From contig JABJHA010000039.1 in the NCBI GenBank assembly GCA_018662005.1, forward strand, positions 1 through 59,906: a DNA stretch of 59,906 nt. The letters run 5' to 3'. The position numbers and the translations under genes are program-made. Position 1 is the first letter of the stretch, and each line of letters opens with the position of its first letter. Origin of the DNA: Rhodospirillaceae bacterium. Its GTDB lineage: Bacteria; Pseudomonadota; Alphaproteobacteria; Rhodospirillales; JABHCV01. The notes below the pieces were generated by a model. The model was not told the origin of the DNA. It did no database searches and saw only the letters and a program-made list of their open reading frames with translations. Below, piece after piece: positions 15,762-23,951 of the stretch.

Positions 15762-16502
15762 TTAAGCGTTATCTTTTTCCGGCGCGGGCATGGCGATGGG
15801 ATCACTGTCCGTGTTCTGCTCGATGGCCAGAGTTTCTTCTTCCGGGGCCGGTAGCTGTTCGACGAATACGTTTTCCACGGTTGGCTCAGGCTTATTCTCG
15901 GGCTCAGGCTCAGGGGCCGGGGTGACCGGAATAGAAGGGGCCGGGCCGTCTTCTTTTGGTCCCCTGTTCGGGGCGTGGGTGGTGCCGGCGCGGGCCCGCG
16001 AAATGGCCACGGATTTTTCAAGATTATCAGCTGAACACAGGCCCAGGGCGACCGGATTTTGCGCCTTGATGTTAGCAATATTCCAATGCGTGCGCTCGCG
16101 AATCGAGTTGATCGTCGGCTTGGTCGTGCCGATCAGTTTGGAAATCTGCGCGTCGCTCATTTCCGGATAGTTCTTGATCAACCAGGAGATGGCGTCAGGG
16201 CGATCCTGGCGTTTTGATACCGGGGTGTAGCGGGCACCTTTTTTCTTGGCGACCGGGGTGCGGTTTTCGGCCGGGTTAAGGCGGGTTCCCGGATCAGCCT
16301 GGCAGCGCTCGATTTCTACCATCGTCAGCTCACCTGCGGTGATCGGGTCAAGGCCCTGCATACCGATGGCGACTTCGTCGTCGGCGATGGCCTGAACCTC
16401 TAGAGAATGCAGGCCACAAAAATCGGCAATCTGCTCAAATGAAAGAGCGGTGTTTTCAACCAGCCACACGGCAGTGGCTTTTGGCATCAGCGGATGCGTC
16501 AT
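15762..16502 (-). CDS. trcR: Cell cycle transcriptional regulator TrcR (DUF1013)
   Basis: The N-terminal 165 residues match the alphaproteobacteria-specific DUF1013/TrcR family: PLMPKATAVWLVENTALSFEQIADFCGLH, the conserved QGLDPITAGELT block and a second helix-turn-helix-like part (DAISWLIKNYPEMSDAQISKLIGTTKPTI, split here as two helices near residues 103-130). The rest (about 170-246) is Pro/Glu-rich and low in complexity, as an added tail. TrcR-type proteins are regarded as DNA-binding regulators of cell-cycle genes. A quinone oxidoreductase gene lies upstream on the same strand, a neighbourhood often seen in this class. Confidence 0.85.
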   Translation of the reverse strand: MTHPLMPKATAVWLVENTALSFEQIADFCGLHSLEVQAIADDEVAIGMQGLDPITAGELTMVEIERCQADPGTRLNPAENRTPVAKKKGARYTPVSKRQDRPDAISWLIKNYPEMSDAQISKLIGTTKPTINSIRERTHWNIANIKAQNPVALGLCSADNLEKSVAISRARAGTTHAPNRGPKEDGPAPSIPVTPAPEPEPENKPEPTVENVFVEQLPAPEEETLAIEQNTDSDPIAMPAPEKDNA

Positions 16503-16599
16503 CGCTTGTTATCCTATTGTTGATGACTGGAATGAGCCTGTAAGGCAGGTGTTGGATGAACGTTTAGTGTATTTTTCCGGTCCCGTAAACCTTTCAAAT

Positions 16600-17592
16600 T
16601 CATGTTAGCAGTACGATCTTGCCAATATGTTCGGAGCTTTCCATCAATGCGTGGGCTTCGGCGGCTTCATCCAGGGTAAATGTGGCGTGAATAAAGGGCT
16701 CGATCTCCCCGGATTCAATCAATGGCCAGACATGTTCCTTTAATTGTTCGGCAATGGCCGCCTTGAATTCAACGGAACGGGCGCGCAAGGTTGATCCGCT
16801 TAAGGTCAGGCGTTTTAACATCATTTGCATCAGATCAACCTCGACCTTGCTGCCATTAAGGAAAGCGATATTGACCAGCCGCCCATCTGCTGCCAGGGCC
16901 TTCAGGTTTCGCTGCACGTAGTCGCCGCCGACCATATCGAGAATGACATCGACACCCCGGCCATCGGTGAATTCCCTGACCGCTTCGAGGAAGTCCTGTT
17001 CCCGGTAGTTAATCGCCAAGTCCGCGCCGAGAACCTCGCAGGCGCCGCACTTTTCCTCGTTTCCGGCCGTCGCGATAACCGGTGATCCCAGCGCGTGGGC
17101 GATCTGGATGGCGGTGGTGCCGATGCCGCTGGAACCACCATGAACGAGAAAGGTCTCACCGGGTTTCAGGGCGGCGCGCTCGAAAACGTTCGACCAGACG
17201 GTGAAAAAGGTTTCCGGTATGGCTGCCGCGGCGTCCATTTCCAGATCGCCGGGGATATCGAGGCACTGGGGGACGGGGGCGGTGCAGTACTGGGCGTAGC
17301 CGCCACCCGTGACCAGCGCCAGAACATCATCACCAATAGCCCGGTCGCTAACCCCTTCGCCAAGGCCTATGACGGTTCCGGCAATCTCCAGGCCCGGAAT
17401 ATCCGATGCACCCGGTGGCGGCGGATAACCGCCCTGGCGTTGCAGGACATCGGGTCGATTGACACCGGCTGCGGCGACGTCGATAAGCACTTCACCGGCA
17501 GCCGGCCGGGGCAGGGCGCGACTGGCGGTAACCAGGCCACCTTCGGGGGTGATTTCGACACAGGTCATGGTATCGGGCAATTGCGAGCTCAT
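16600..17592 (-). CDS. NAD(P)H quinone oxidoreductase, zeta-crystallin/PIG3 type
   Basis: This medium-chain dehydrogenase/reductase lacks the zinc ligands of alcohol dehydrogenases. The GroES-like N-terminal half has GVNRPDVLQRQGGYPPPPGAS (in two blocks), and the Rossmann half has VHGGSSGIGTTAIQIA with the nucleotide-binding glycines. The C-terminal half ends LDEAAEAHALMESSEHIGKIVL. The protein of 330 residues starts at 17592 after GGAGA; the open frame extends upstream but without family resemblance. It likely reduces quinones with NADPH. It is divergent from the DUF1192 gene, with 84 bases between the starts. Confidence 0.9.
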   Translation of the reverse strand: MSSQLPDTMTCVEITPEGGLVTASRALPRPAAGEVLIDVAAAGVNRPDVLQRQGGYPPPPGASDIPGLEIAGTVIGLGEGVSDRAIGDDVLALVTGGGYAQYCTAPVPQCLDIPGDLEMDAAAAIPETFFTVWSNVFERAALKPGETFLVHGGSSGIGTTAIQIAHALGSPVIATAGNEEKCGACEVLGADLAINYREQDFLEAVREFTDGRGVDVILDMVGGDYVQRNLKALAADGRLVNIAFLNGSKVEVDLMQMMLKRLTLSGSTLRARSVEFKAAIAEQLKEHVWPLIESGEIEPFIHATFTLDEAAEAHALMESSEHIGKIVLLT

Positions 17593-17676
17593 TGATCGTC
17601 TCCGGCTTTTAAGGACGTGCACTATCCAGTAATATGTTGTTATCCAACTGACAAGAGACAAACGAAGGGAAGCGCC

Positions 17677-17859
17677 ATGGATACGGATGATCTGGAGCCG
17701 GAAAAGAAAAAGGCCGAACAAAAGGACCTTGAGGTGATGTCGATTGAAGCGCTTGGCGAATACATCGAGGAACTGGAGGCGGAAATTAGCCGTGTCCGGG
17801 CTGCTATTGCTCTTAAAAACGACGCCAAAAGCGGCGCCGAAAGCGCCTTTAAAAGCTAA
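17677..17859 (+). CDS. DUF1192 small protein
   Basis: The 60-residue protein matches DUF1192: an acidic/lysine-rich start and the core LEVMSIEALGEYIEELEAEI followed by RVRAAIALK. It is a single amphipathic helix, probably a coiled coil, restricted to alphaproteobacteria; its function is unknown. I start at 17677 after GAAGGGA. Its stop codon TAA uses the first two bases of the 264-bp inverted-repeat element, so the insertion may have set the present C-terminus. Confidence 0.85.
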   Translation: MDTDDLEPEKKKAEQKDLEVMSIEALGEYIEELEAEISRVRAAIALKNDAKSGAESAFKS

Positions 17860-18121
17860 TACCAAGTTGCACTAATAATGACTCATAGAGACGGCTTCAC
17901 AAGACTTTTGGCTAGGAGCGCCCGGCGCGGCGATCCGGTGTATCGCAAGATGTGCGGGACGCCGTCCAAAAGTCTTGTGAAGACGCCTTCCGGTCGTGTA
18001 TGCAGCCCGTCGGAGGGCGTCGAAAAGTCTTGATGATGCGAGGCATCGACGGCGACTTCTCTCCTACCCGACGGACTGCATACACGATCTCTATGGGTCA
18101 TTATTAGTGCAATTTGGTATT
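17858..18121. mobile_element. 264-bp MITE-like element with 34-bp terminal inverted repeats
   Basis: The ends 17858-17891 and 18088-18121 are inverted copies with 32 of 34 bases matching (outer sequence AATACCAA, then TGCACTAATAATGA). Inside are two more inverted pairs: CTTCACAAGACTTTTGG at 17895-17911 with 17966-17982, and CGTGTATGCAG plus CCGTCGG at 17995-18013 with 18068-18086. There is no transposase; short open frames inside are not convincing. The structure fits a non-autonomous miniature transposable element or a large REP-like palindrome. A target duplication is not clear. Confidence 0.85.
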
Positions 18122-18149
18122 GGTTAACCTGATGTTAAGGATAAATTGA

Positions 18150-18262
18150 CTATGCTTTATTGTCGGATGGATGTGGGTCTTTATCAGACCTATCCTAAAA
18201 CATTCATCCTGACGCCTCCCTGTAAAACTCGCCGCCCCTTTTTGGGGGCGGCTCTTTTTTTT
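18150..18262 (+). ncRNA. Candidate small RNA ending in a strong intrinsic terminator
   Basis: A very strong terminator (stem GCCGCCCC at 18231-18238 with GGGGCGGC at 18245-18252, then eight T) has no gene before it on the plus strand, only the MITE-like element. About 60 bases upstream is another hairpin, GGAT-GGGTCT with AGACC-ATCC (about 18168-18196). A terminator without a gene suggests a small transcript. The 5' end is a guess, and no strong promoter is obvious. Confidence 0.4.
18231..18262 (+). terminator. Strong Rho-independent terminator without upstream gene
   Basis: An 8-bp GC-only stem with a 6-base loop, followed by TC and a run of eight T. Confidence 0.85.
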
Positions 18263-18325
18263 GCAATCGGGCATTATCAGAATTCGTGTCAAGAAAATTG
18301 ATCGTTGAAAGTCAAAAAATGCCCC

Positions 18326-18441
18326 TTGACCAAAGCCCCCCAGCTTGGCTAGAGTCCCTGCCAGCCAATAAAAAAATCAATGGCGAGTTTGACAGGTTGA
18401 GGCTAAAAGGGCTGCCGGATTATCGGTGGCCCTTTTCCTTT
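18326..18441 (+). ncRNA. Candidate small RNA or leader attenuator before the thioesterase genes
   Basis: A possible promoter (TTGACC at 18326-18331, 18-base spacer, TAGAGT at 18350-18355) is followed 50 bases later by a terminator-like hairpin: AAAAGGGC (18405-18412) with GCCCTTTT (18429-18436), then CCTTTTT. The product would be about 80 nt. Because the thioesterase start is only 36 bases after the T-run, it may be an attenuator of that operon instead. Confidence 0.4.
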
Positions 18442-18476
18442 TTCGTACTTTTGTTTATCCGGTAACAGACACGCCA

Positions 18477-18916
<440 letters not shown>

Positions 18917-18920
<4 letters not shown>

Positions 18921-19354
18921 GCGAAATTGCCGATATCACCTGCCGCGAAGATTTCACGTTTTGGTATGCTATGGCGACCCGTTGGAATGACAATGACCAA
19001 CTCGGCCATGTGAACAATGTGGTCTATTATTCATATTTTGAAGCGTGCGTTGTCAATTTCGTGCAAACCGAATGCGACAACGATTGGATGAAATCGCCAT
19101 GCCTACCCTACGCAGCAGAAACAAGTTGTCGGTTCTTACGCCCTGTTGCGTTTCCGTCGCACTTGGATGTGGGGTTGACGATCACACACATAGGGCGCTC
19201 TAGCGTGAAATATTCTTTAGCCCTGTTTGCACAAGGCGACGAAGAACCAAGCGCAACAAGTGAATGGGTTCATGTTTGGGTTGACCGCAATGATGAGCGC
19301 CCGGTGCCGATACCGGAAACGGCAATGAATGCGTACACTCGCCATAAGAAATAG
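18917..19354 (+). CDS. Hotdog-fold acyl-CoA thioesterase (4HBT type), second copy
   Basis: The 145-residue product is a paralogue of the gene before it. The active-site segment [22 protein letters not shown] keeps the catalytic Asp, and [11 protein letters not shown] and [13 protein letters not shown] correspond to [10 protein letters not shown] and [13 protein letters not shown] of copy one. The two probably arose by tandem duplication and may form mixed oligomers, which is inference. A decayed third copy lies downstream. Confidence 0.9.
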
Positions 19355-19464
19355 ACAATAAGTGTCCTTGATTTTCCGGGGTGATTTTTTCTTGGCTTGT
19401 GTTGGTTCCTGAGGAACTTGAGAATATATAATAATCAATAATAACAAATCCTTCCTTCGTTAAG

Positions 19465-19614
19465 TGAACCAAAATCCACCTTCATACGGCGTTCAATAAC
19501 GTCATGTACTACAGTTATTTTGGAGCCATCGTCGTGTGCTTTTTGATGAAAGAAGGGGGCCTAGACTGGACCGCCAATCCCGGATTCTATTTTGGAAATG
19601 TTCAAGCGTTATAG
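19465..19614 (+). pseudogene. Remnant of a third hotdog thioesterase
   Basis: In the frame ending with TAG at 19612-19614 the translation includes FNNVMYYSYFGAIVVCFLM and KEGGLDWTANPGFYFGNVQAL. This lines up with [19 protein letters not shown] and the following part of the second thioesterase. There is no start, the segment before FNNV is scrambled, and the frame ends where the central sheet should begin. It is a decayed third paralogue in the tandem array. Confidence 0.8.
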
Positions 19615-19625
19615 CTGAGTGAAGA

Positions 19626-19844
19626 TCAGTTGCCGGTGCCCGGATGCCAGGCGTTTTCTTTCTGGTTTTGATCGGGTTCTCTCATGCAGGCGGTGCAGCC
19701 CTTGCAGAAAACCAGGGCCAGCGGGATAAAGCCGAGGACCGCGAGCCAGCGCAGGTTGCCCTCGAATGAGAGAAATAACGTGAAAATGACGACCGCCGGA
19801 AGCAGTTTCATGACGAACATGAAAGCCGTGCCGAGCTTCTCCAT
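19626..19844 (-). CDS. Small two-helix inner-membrane protein (DUF2892-like)
   Basis: The 72-residue protein has two hydrophobic segments (about 7-25 and 30-48) joined by a short loop, a Cys-rich end of the second helix (CKGCTAC) and a hydrophilic tail. The second helix WLAVLGFIPLALVFCKGC resembles DUF2892/YgaP-type membrane domains, where a cysteine follows the helix. A good ribosome-binding site (AAGGAGAGAA) precedes the start. Its role is unknown; it lies between the thioesterase remnant and hsp20. Confidence 0.6.
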   Translation of the reverse strand: MEKLGTAFMFVMKLLPAVVIFTLFLSFEGNLRWLAVLGFIPLALVFCKGCTACMREPDQNQKENAWHPGTGN

Positions 19845-19905
19845 CGCGTTTTCTCTCCTTAAACCGTTAATAGTCGAATTACCCTAACATCATTGTGTGT
19901 AAAAG

Positions 19906-19942
19906 CAAAAGGGGTGCGCCACATGCACGTAGGCGCACCCCT
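19906..19942 (-). terminator. Rho-independent terminator of the hsp20 gene
   Basis: A perfect 11-bp stem (AGGGGTGCGCC at 19910-19920 with GGCGCACCCCT at 19932-19942) is followed on the minus strand by TTTTGCTTTTA. Confidence 0.88.
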
Positions 19943-19965
19943 GATGATCAAAGTGCCTAAGGTTT

Positions 19966-20436
19966 TCAGGCAGCCTTGTCTTCAATTCCTTTGACTTTGC
20001 TTGCGGGTTCAATGCTAATCCGGCGCGGTTTCTTTTCTTCCGGCACCTCGCGGACAAGTTCGATATGCAACATGCCGTTTTCCAGGCTTGCGGAAAGAAC
20101 CTTGATGTGTTCGGCGAGTTCAAAGCGGCGCTCGAACGCTCGACCGGCAATGCCGTGATGCAGGTATTGAACTTCCTGCTCTGGCTTGTCGGCCTTGCCT
20201 GAAACGAACAGGGTGTCTTCCTTAAGTTCAATGTCCAGATCTTCTTCGCTAAAACCGGCGACCGCCATGGTGATGCGATATTTATCGGCGCCATCTTCGG
20301 CACTTAAAGCCTCGATGTTGTAGGGCGGATAAGATGGCTGGGCGCCATCCACTTGCATGGCGTTGTCGAATTGGCGCTGCATGCGATCAAAGCCGACGGC
20401 GAAACGGTGAAGGGGGGTGAAATCAATAGTACGCAT
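19966..20436 (-). CDS. Small heat-shock protein, Hsp20/IbpA class
   Basis: The 156-residue protein has the alpha-crystallin domain (about residues 38-135): YPPYNIEA at its start, DLDIELKEDTLFVSGK, and the A-x-x-x-N-G-M-L box SASLENGMLHIEL. The start (MRTIDFTPLHRFAVGFDRM) is typical of the IbpA class of proteobacteria. It holds unfolding proteins for refolding by DnaK/ClpB. The family IxI tail motif is present in a form close to RISIEP. The leader carries a ROSE-like element that likely controls translation by temperature. Confidence 0.95.
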   Translation of the reverse strand: MRTIDFTPLHRFAVGFDRMQRQFDNAMQVDGAQPSYPPYNIEALSAEDGADKYRITMAVAGFSEEDLDIELKEDTLFVSGKADKPEQEVQYLHHGIAGRAFERRFELAEHIKVLSASLENGMLHIELVREVPEEKKPRRISIEPASKVKGIEDKAA

Positions 20437-20540
20437 AACGTTTTCTCCTTTTAAAAAGCGAGACAGGTTTAGCAGGGCCCACCATCATGGTCGGACCCCT
20501 GATATGGTCTTACGGCGGACCCTTAACTGTCGGCATCCGT
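20437..20540 (-). promoter_or_regulatory. ROSE-like RNA thermometer in the hsp20 leader
   Basis: Just before the start, the minus-strand RNA UCUCGCUUUUUAAAAGGAGA (20444-20463) folds so that AGGAG is paired with CUCGCUU with a G bulged or mismatched opposite the Shine-Dalgarno. This contains the UYGCU signature (UCGCU) of ROSE elements. A second hairpin (GGGUCC/GGGCCC outer stem with an ACCA/UGGU inner stem) lies at 20475-20498. ROSE elements control small heat-shock genes in alphaproteobacteria by melting at high temperature. Confidence 0.72.
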
Positions 20541-20589
20541 CGCTAAAGTGGATATATGGTGGTCAAACGTTGGCCGCAAGGGGCAGGCG

Positions 20590-22443
20590 TTATTCTTCGC
20601 TGGTCCAAACAACTTCATAGAGAATCGGGTCATCCTCGAAGCCCTTCATGGCGAAGGGGCCACGGTTTTTAAACGTGGTTTCCTTGCCCGCGCAGATGCC
20701 GCGAATGACTTCGGAAACAAAAATTTCGTCGGCCTTGGCCTTGTCAACGATGCGCGCGGCCATCTGCACTGTTGAGCCGAACAGGTCGTTGTCTTCGGAT
20801 ATGGGTTCCCCGGCGTTGAGGCCAATCTTGATGTGCAGGGGAAGGTCCGGGTTGTTTTCGTTGTGTTTGGCTGTATCGATCTGGATTTTGATAGAGCCTT
20901 CGACGCCGTTTGATGTGGTCGAAAACGATGCCATGATGCCATCGCCGGTATGCTTGATTTCCTTGCCGTTATATTGGGTGAGCGCTTCGCGGACAATACG
21001 GTTGTGGGCGCGCACAACCTGTTGTGCGACCGCGTCACCCAGGTTCTGGGTCATGGCCGTGGAACCGGCAATGTCGGTGAACAGGACAGTGACCGGGCCC
21101 GTGCTTTCTTCCTTTTGCGTCGGCTTGTTCCAATCGTCCAAAGCCTGGCCCAGATACTTCATGGCTTCGGGGTTTTTATCCATGTAGGTATTCATGGCGT
21201 TGCGGCCTGCCTGGAACATCTGCATGTAACGGGCATCGGCGAGTAGGTAGTCCTCATACTTTTCAGAAAACTTGGCGGCATCTGCTTCTTTAAAGCCCAT
21301 CAGTGAGACGGTCTCGGCGAGAATCTTGGTCAGGGAATAATGATCAAGGTTGCGCGATTGTCCCATAATTTCGCTGGCACCGGCCAAAAACAGGTTGAGG
21401 CCGAACTTGTTGTAGCTGTCGAGTTTTTTGGTGTCGGCTTTACATTTTTCCAAACCCTCGCTTAAGAACGTCATCAGGTAGACACGCTGCTTCTCGGCGT
21501 GGGCAGACAGGTTTGTTGGCTGTTCAGGTTCCGCTTCCGGTGTTTCTTCCTCCTCCTGCTCTTCTTCGGGGTCAGGGGTGGCTTCTTTCTTCTTGGCTTC
21601 TTCCTGCTTAAGTTCCTCTTTCAATGCTTCCCCGGCCATCGAGGCGAGACCTTCTTCGCTGGGATCCAGATCTTCGTCTTTTTCGATTTTCTTTTTGGTC
21701 GGTTTCTTCTCTTTCTCCTTCTTGGGTTTCTCAGGTTTAGAAGCTTGTTTTGGCGTTTTTGCAGGGCGTTGTCGCCTCCTGGGGGCTCTTACTTCGGGGA
21801 CGCTGATTTCATCTTTTTTCATGAAATTAAGGGACATGACAACGGCACTGACTAGGAAAATGATGATAAAGATGACAAAGACGATGTTCGTCTGCACGTT
21901 GCTGCTAAGGGAGGTATCACGCAGGAACATGATCGCGCCGCCAGCCATCAGGGCGGCGATGGTTACAGAAAAAAGAATAATCAGAAGGATTTTAACGAGG
22001 ACGCCAACGAAGGTGGTTTTTTTACGAGCGCCGGGGCGCCCTCTCCGCGCCGGTTTCTTTGCCCGGGGTGACGAATAGTCATCATTAAAAAAATCATCGT
22101 CATCATCATCATCATCAAAAAACGATGAACCCGATGATGCGGCTGACGAGGCGCCCGCAGATTTGCCCGATTTTTTCCCCCCCCTGACCTGGCTTGCTAT
22201 GGAGACAGGGCCACCTTCGCTATCTTCCATGCCGGCCGAACGGTAGACAATATTTTCTGTGGTGTGGCCGGTTTCGTCGTCATACTCTTCGAGGATGACC
22301 TTGACCATTTCGATGTTGGGGAGTTGGTCGAGGCCCTTGGCGTCGGCAATGGCGGCATTCATTTCAGAAGATTCATGACGGCCCTGGATTTCCCAGCGAC
22401 CGTTCTGAGAGACATGAACCTCAAAAATTACCTGCTTAGCCAT
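20590..22443 (-). CDS. Membrane-bound class III adenylate/guanylate cyclase with unrecognised N-terminal domain
   Basis: Residues 1-70 form a small domain (EVHVSQNGRWEIQGRHESSE, then VKVILEEYDDETG) that I cannot name. A linker with a run of eight Asp (coded by a GAT/GAC repeat near 22098-22120) leads to two membrane helices (about 146-173 and 186-207), a long Lys/Glu/Pro-rich cytoplasmic linker (about 210-325), a helical segment, and a class III cyclase domain (about 440-617) with FTDIAGST, HTGDGIMASF and GSTVQMAARI. Metal-binding Asp residues are present; the usual Asn of the VNxAAR motif is Gln. It likely makes cAMP. A G8-A6 tract lies in codons 87-92. The gene behind the rpmE start encodes a matching N-terminal/membrane module. 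Confidence 0.88.
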   Translation of the reverse strand: MAKQVIFEVHVSQNGRWEIQGRHESSEMNAAIADAKGLDQLPNIEMVKVILEEYDDETGHTTENIVYRSAGMEDSEGGPVSIASQVRGGKKSGKSAGASSAASSGSSFFDDDDDDDDFFNDDYSSPRAKKPARRGRPGARKKTTFVGVLVKILLIILFSVTIAALMAGGAIMFLRDTSLSSNVQTNIVFVIFIIIFLVSAVVMSLNFMKKDEISVPEVRAPRRRQRPAKTPKQASKPEKPKKEKEKKPTKKKIEKDEDLDPSEEGLASMAGEALKEELKQEEAKKKEATPDPEEEQEEEETPEAEPEQPTNLSAHAEKQRVYLMTFLSEGLEKCKADTKKLDSYNKFGLNLFLAGASEIMGQSRNLDHYSLTKILAETVSLMGFKEADAAKFSEKYEDYLLADARYMQMFQAGRNAMNTYMDKNPEAMKYLGQALDDWNKPTQKEESTGPVTVLFTDIAGSTAMTQNLGDAVAQQVVRAHNRIVREALTQYNGKEIKHTGDGIMASFSTTSNGVEGSIKIQIDTAKHNENNPDLPLHIKIGLNAGEPISEDNDLFGSTVQMAARIVDKAKADEIFVSEVIRGICAGKETTFKNRGPFAMKGFEDDPILYEVVWTSEE

Positions 22444-22550
22444 TGCATTCCCTACAGCAGAATTATTCTTGTCTCTGAAGACACTTATGAAAATTATAAT
22501 TCAAGCTGGCCGGTTTTGACATCCTGAATGGGATTGTTGAAAAGGCTTAA

Positions 22551-23090
22551 TTAATCGTCGTCGCCTTTACCAAGGAAAACGATCGCCATGGGGATGGCGG
22601 CGATCACGAAGACCGACAGGAAAACAATAAACAGGATGTTTGTCTGGGCGTTGCCACTGACGCCTGTATCGGCCAGGAACATTCCGGTAAACCAGGTAAA
22701 CAGTGCGCCAACAATAGTCGAAAACCCTGAAATCAGGGCGATGCTCATAAGGATGCTGACAAGGGAACGACCTTTTACCGGTTTCTTTAATCTTTTGGCC
22801 ACCGTTTTCGTTTCTTCCTCGGCCTCTTCTTTTTCGATGTCTTTTTTGGTTTTCTTCCGCGGCGGCTGGTATTTCTTCTGACCGGGAGCGTAGACGTTAT
22901 ACTCCTTGGAGGAGCCGTCTTCAGGGTCGTAAATTTCCTGGATCACCTTGACCGCCTGGATGTGCTTTTGCCCGTCCAGGGATTTGGCTTCCTCGATGGC
23001 CTGCTCTTTTTCCGCCTGCGTATGGCGGCCGTGGATTTCCCAACGGCCGTTCTGCTTGACGTGTACTTCGTAATGGGTCTGGTGAGCCAT
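22551..23090 (-). CDS. Stand-alone paralogue of the cyclase N-terminal and membrane module
   Basis: This protein of 179 residues has the same plan as the first 210 residues of the cyclase downstream: YEVHVKQNGRWEIHGRHTQ at the N-terminus, VKVIQEIYDPEDG, a basic linker, and two membrane helices (about 112-137 and 147-170) separated by SGNAQTNILF, which matches SSNVQTNIVF in the cyclase. The cyclase domain is missing. It starts 107 bases before the cyclase on the same strand, and 44 bases after rpmE. I infer a common transcript and possible hetero-oligomers with the cyclase. The domain has no known function that I can give. Confidence 0.78.
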   Translation of the reverse strand: MAHQTHYEVHVKQNGRWEIHGRHTQAEKEQAIEEAKSLDGQKHIQAVKVIQEIYDPEDGSSKEYNVYAPGQKKYQPPRKKTKKDIEKEEAEEETKTVAKRLKKPVKGRSLVSILMSIALISGFSTIVGALFTWFTGMFLADTGVSGNAQTNILFIVFLSVFVIAAIPMAIVFLGKGDDD

Positions 23091-23134
23091 CAGTTACTCC
23101 CACCCCCAGGGAGAATTTATCCAGGCAGGTTGAC

Positions 23135-23362
23135 TTAGTCGTGCTTCAACCCGAAATCTTTGAATTTCTTGTTGAACTTGGCCAACTGTCCGCCACTGTC
23201 GAGCAGGCGATGTACGCCGGTCCAGGCAGGGTGTGTTTTCGGGTCAATGTCCAGCTTGATGGTATCACCGGCGCTGCCCCACGTGGAGCGGGTCGCGTAG
23301 GTGCTGCCGTCAGTCATCTGAACGGTGATTTCATGGTAGTCTGGATGCGTATCTTTCTTCAC
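23135..23362 (-). CDS. rpmE: 50S ribosomal protein L31
   Basis: The 75-residue product matches L31 in the form without zinc-binding cysteines: [26 protein letters not shown], the [12 protein letters not shown] block and FNKKF near the end. I place the start at the GTG at 23362, because AGGAG lies 8 bases before it and the protein then begins as in other L31 proteins; an ATG 57 bases upstream would add an unlikely leader. L31 sits at the central protuberance and bridges the two subunits. Confidence 0.95.
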   Translation of the reverse strand: MKKDTHPDYHEITVQMTDGSTYATRSTWGSAGDTIKLDIDPKTHPAWTGVHRLLDSGGQLAKFNKKFKDFGLKHD

Positions 23363-23612
23363 TGTCTGTGCTCCTGAAAATAAGCCGCCCTGTATACTCT
23401 GACATCCTAGTGTGTTCAAGTGGTCATATTGAAATACGGTTGACGACTCATTATGTGCACGTTTGATCTGCGAATCAGTATGTAAGCATAACGCTGAAAA
23501 TATTAACCGAAAATGAATAAGAACAATACCTTATACGGTGAAATAATTTCTAAAGTGCGCCCACCCGAAGTGATTCGGTAATTTATATAAAGCCGGAAAA
23601 AGAGTCCTGAAC

Positions 23613-23951
23613 ATGCCGCTCGACAGCAAAGCCTTTGAAATTCAAGCCGAAAAAACCCTGCATGACATATTTGAGCAAATTGATGACGCCCTGGGCGATG
23701 TCATGGATGTGGACCTTGAAGCGGGGATTCTTACTATCGAGTTGGAAAATGGCAGCCAGTACGTCATCAACAAACAGGCGCCAAATCAGGAAATCTGGCT
23801 GTCCTCACCCCTTAGTGGCGCCAAGCACTTTTATTTTGATGAACACCAGGACACCTGGATCGACACCCGGGCCGGGGAAAAGCTCAATGATTTGTTGTCA
23901 AACGAGATGACCACGGCTTCGGGAACTGCTTTTTCGTTTAAGTTTTCTTAG
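23613..23951 (+). CDS. cyaY: Frataxin homologue CyaY
   Basis: The 112-residue protein fits bacterial frataxin: a first acidic helix (about 5-28, EKTLHDIFEQIDDALGD), the sheet with DVDLEAGILTIEL and GSQYVINKQAPNQEIWLSSP, and the second helix LNDLLSNEM. The acidic first helix binds iron and contacts IscS, tuning iron-sulphur cluster assembly. It is divergent from rpmE, with a 250-bp shared upstream region in which I see nothing specific. Its last 14 bases overlap the end of the convergent MFS gene. Confidence 0.92.
   Translation: MPLDSKAFEIQAEKTLHDIFEQIDDALGDVMDVDLEAGILTIELENGSQYVINKQAPNQEIWLSSPLSGAKHFYFDEHQDTWIDTRAGEKLNDLLSNEMTTASGTAFSFKFS

Noticed and set aside
17883-18101. 72-codon frame inside the 264-bp inverted-repeat element
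   Set aside because: It is within hairpin-forming DNA, lacks a ribosome-binding site and resembles no transposase.
18104-18292. 62-codon minus-strand frame after the MITE-like element
   Set aside because: It runs through the strong terminator hairpin, with no start signal and no similarity.
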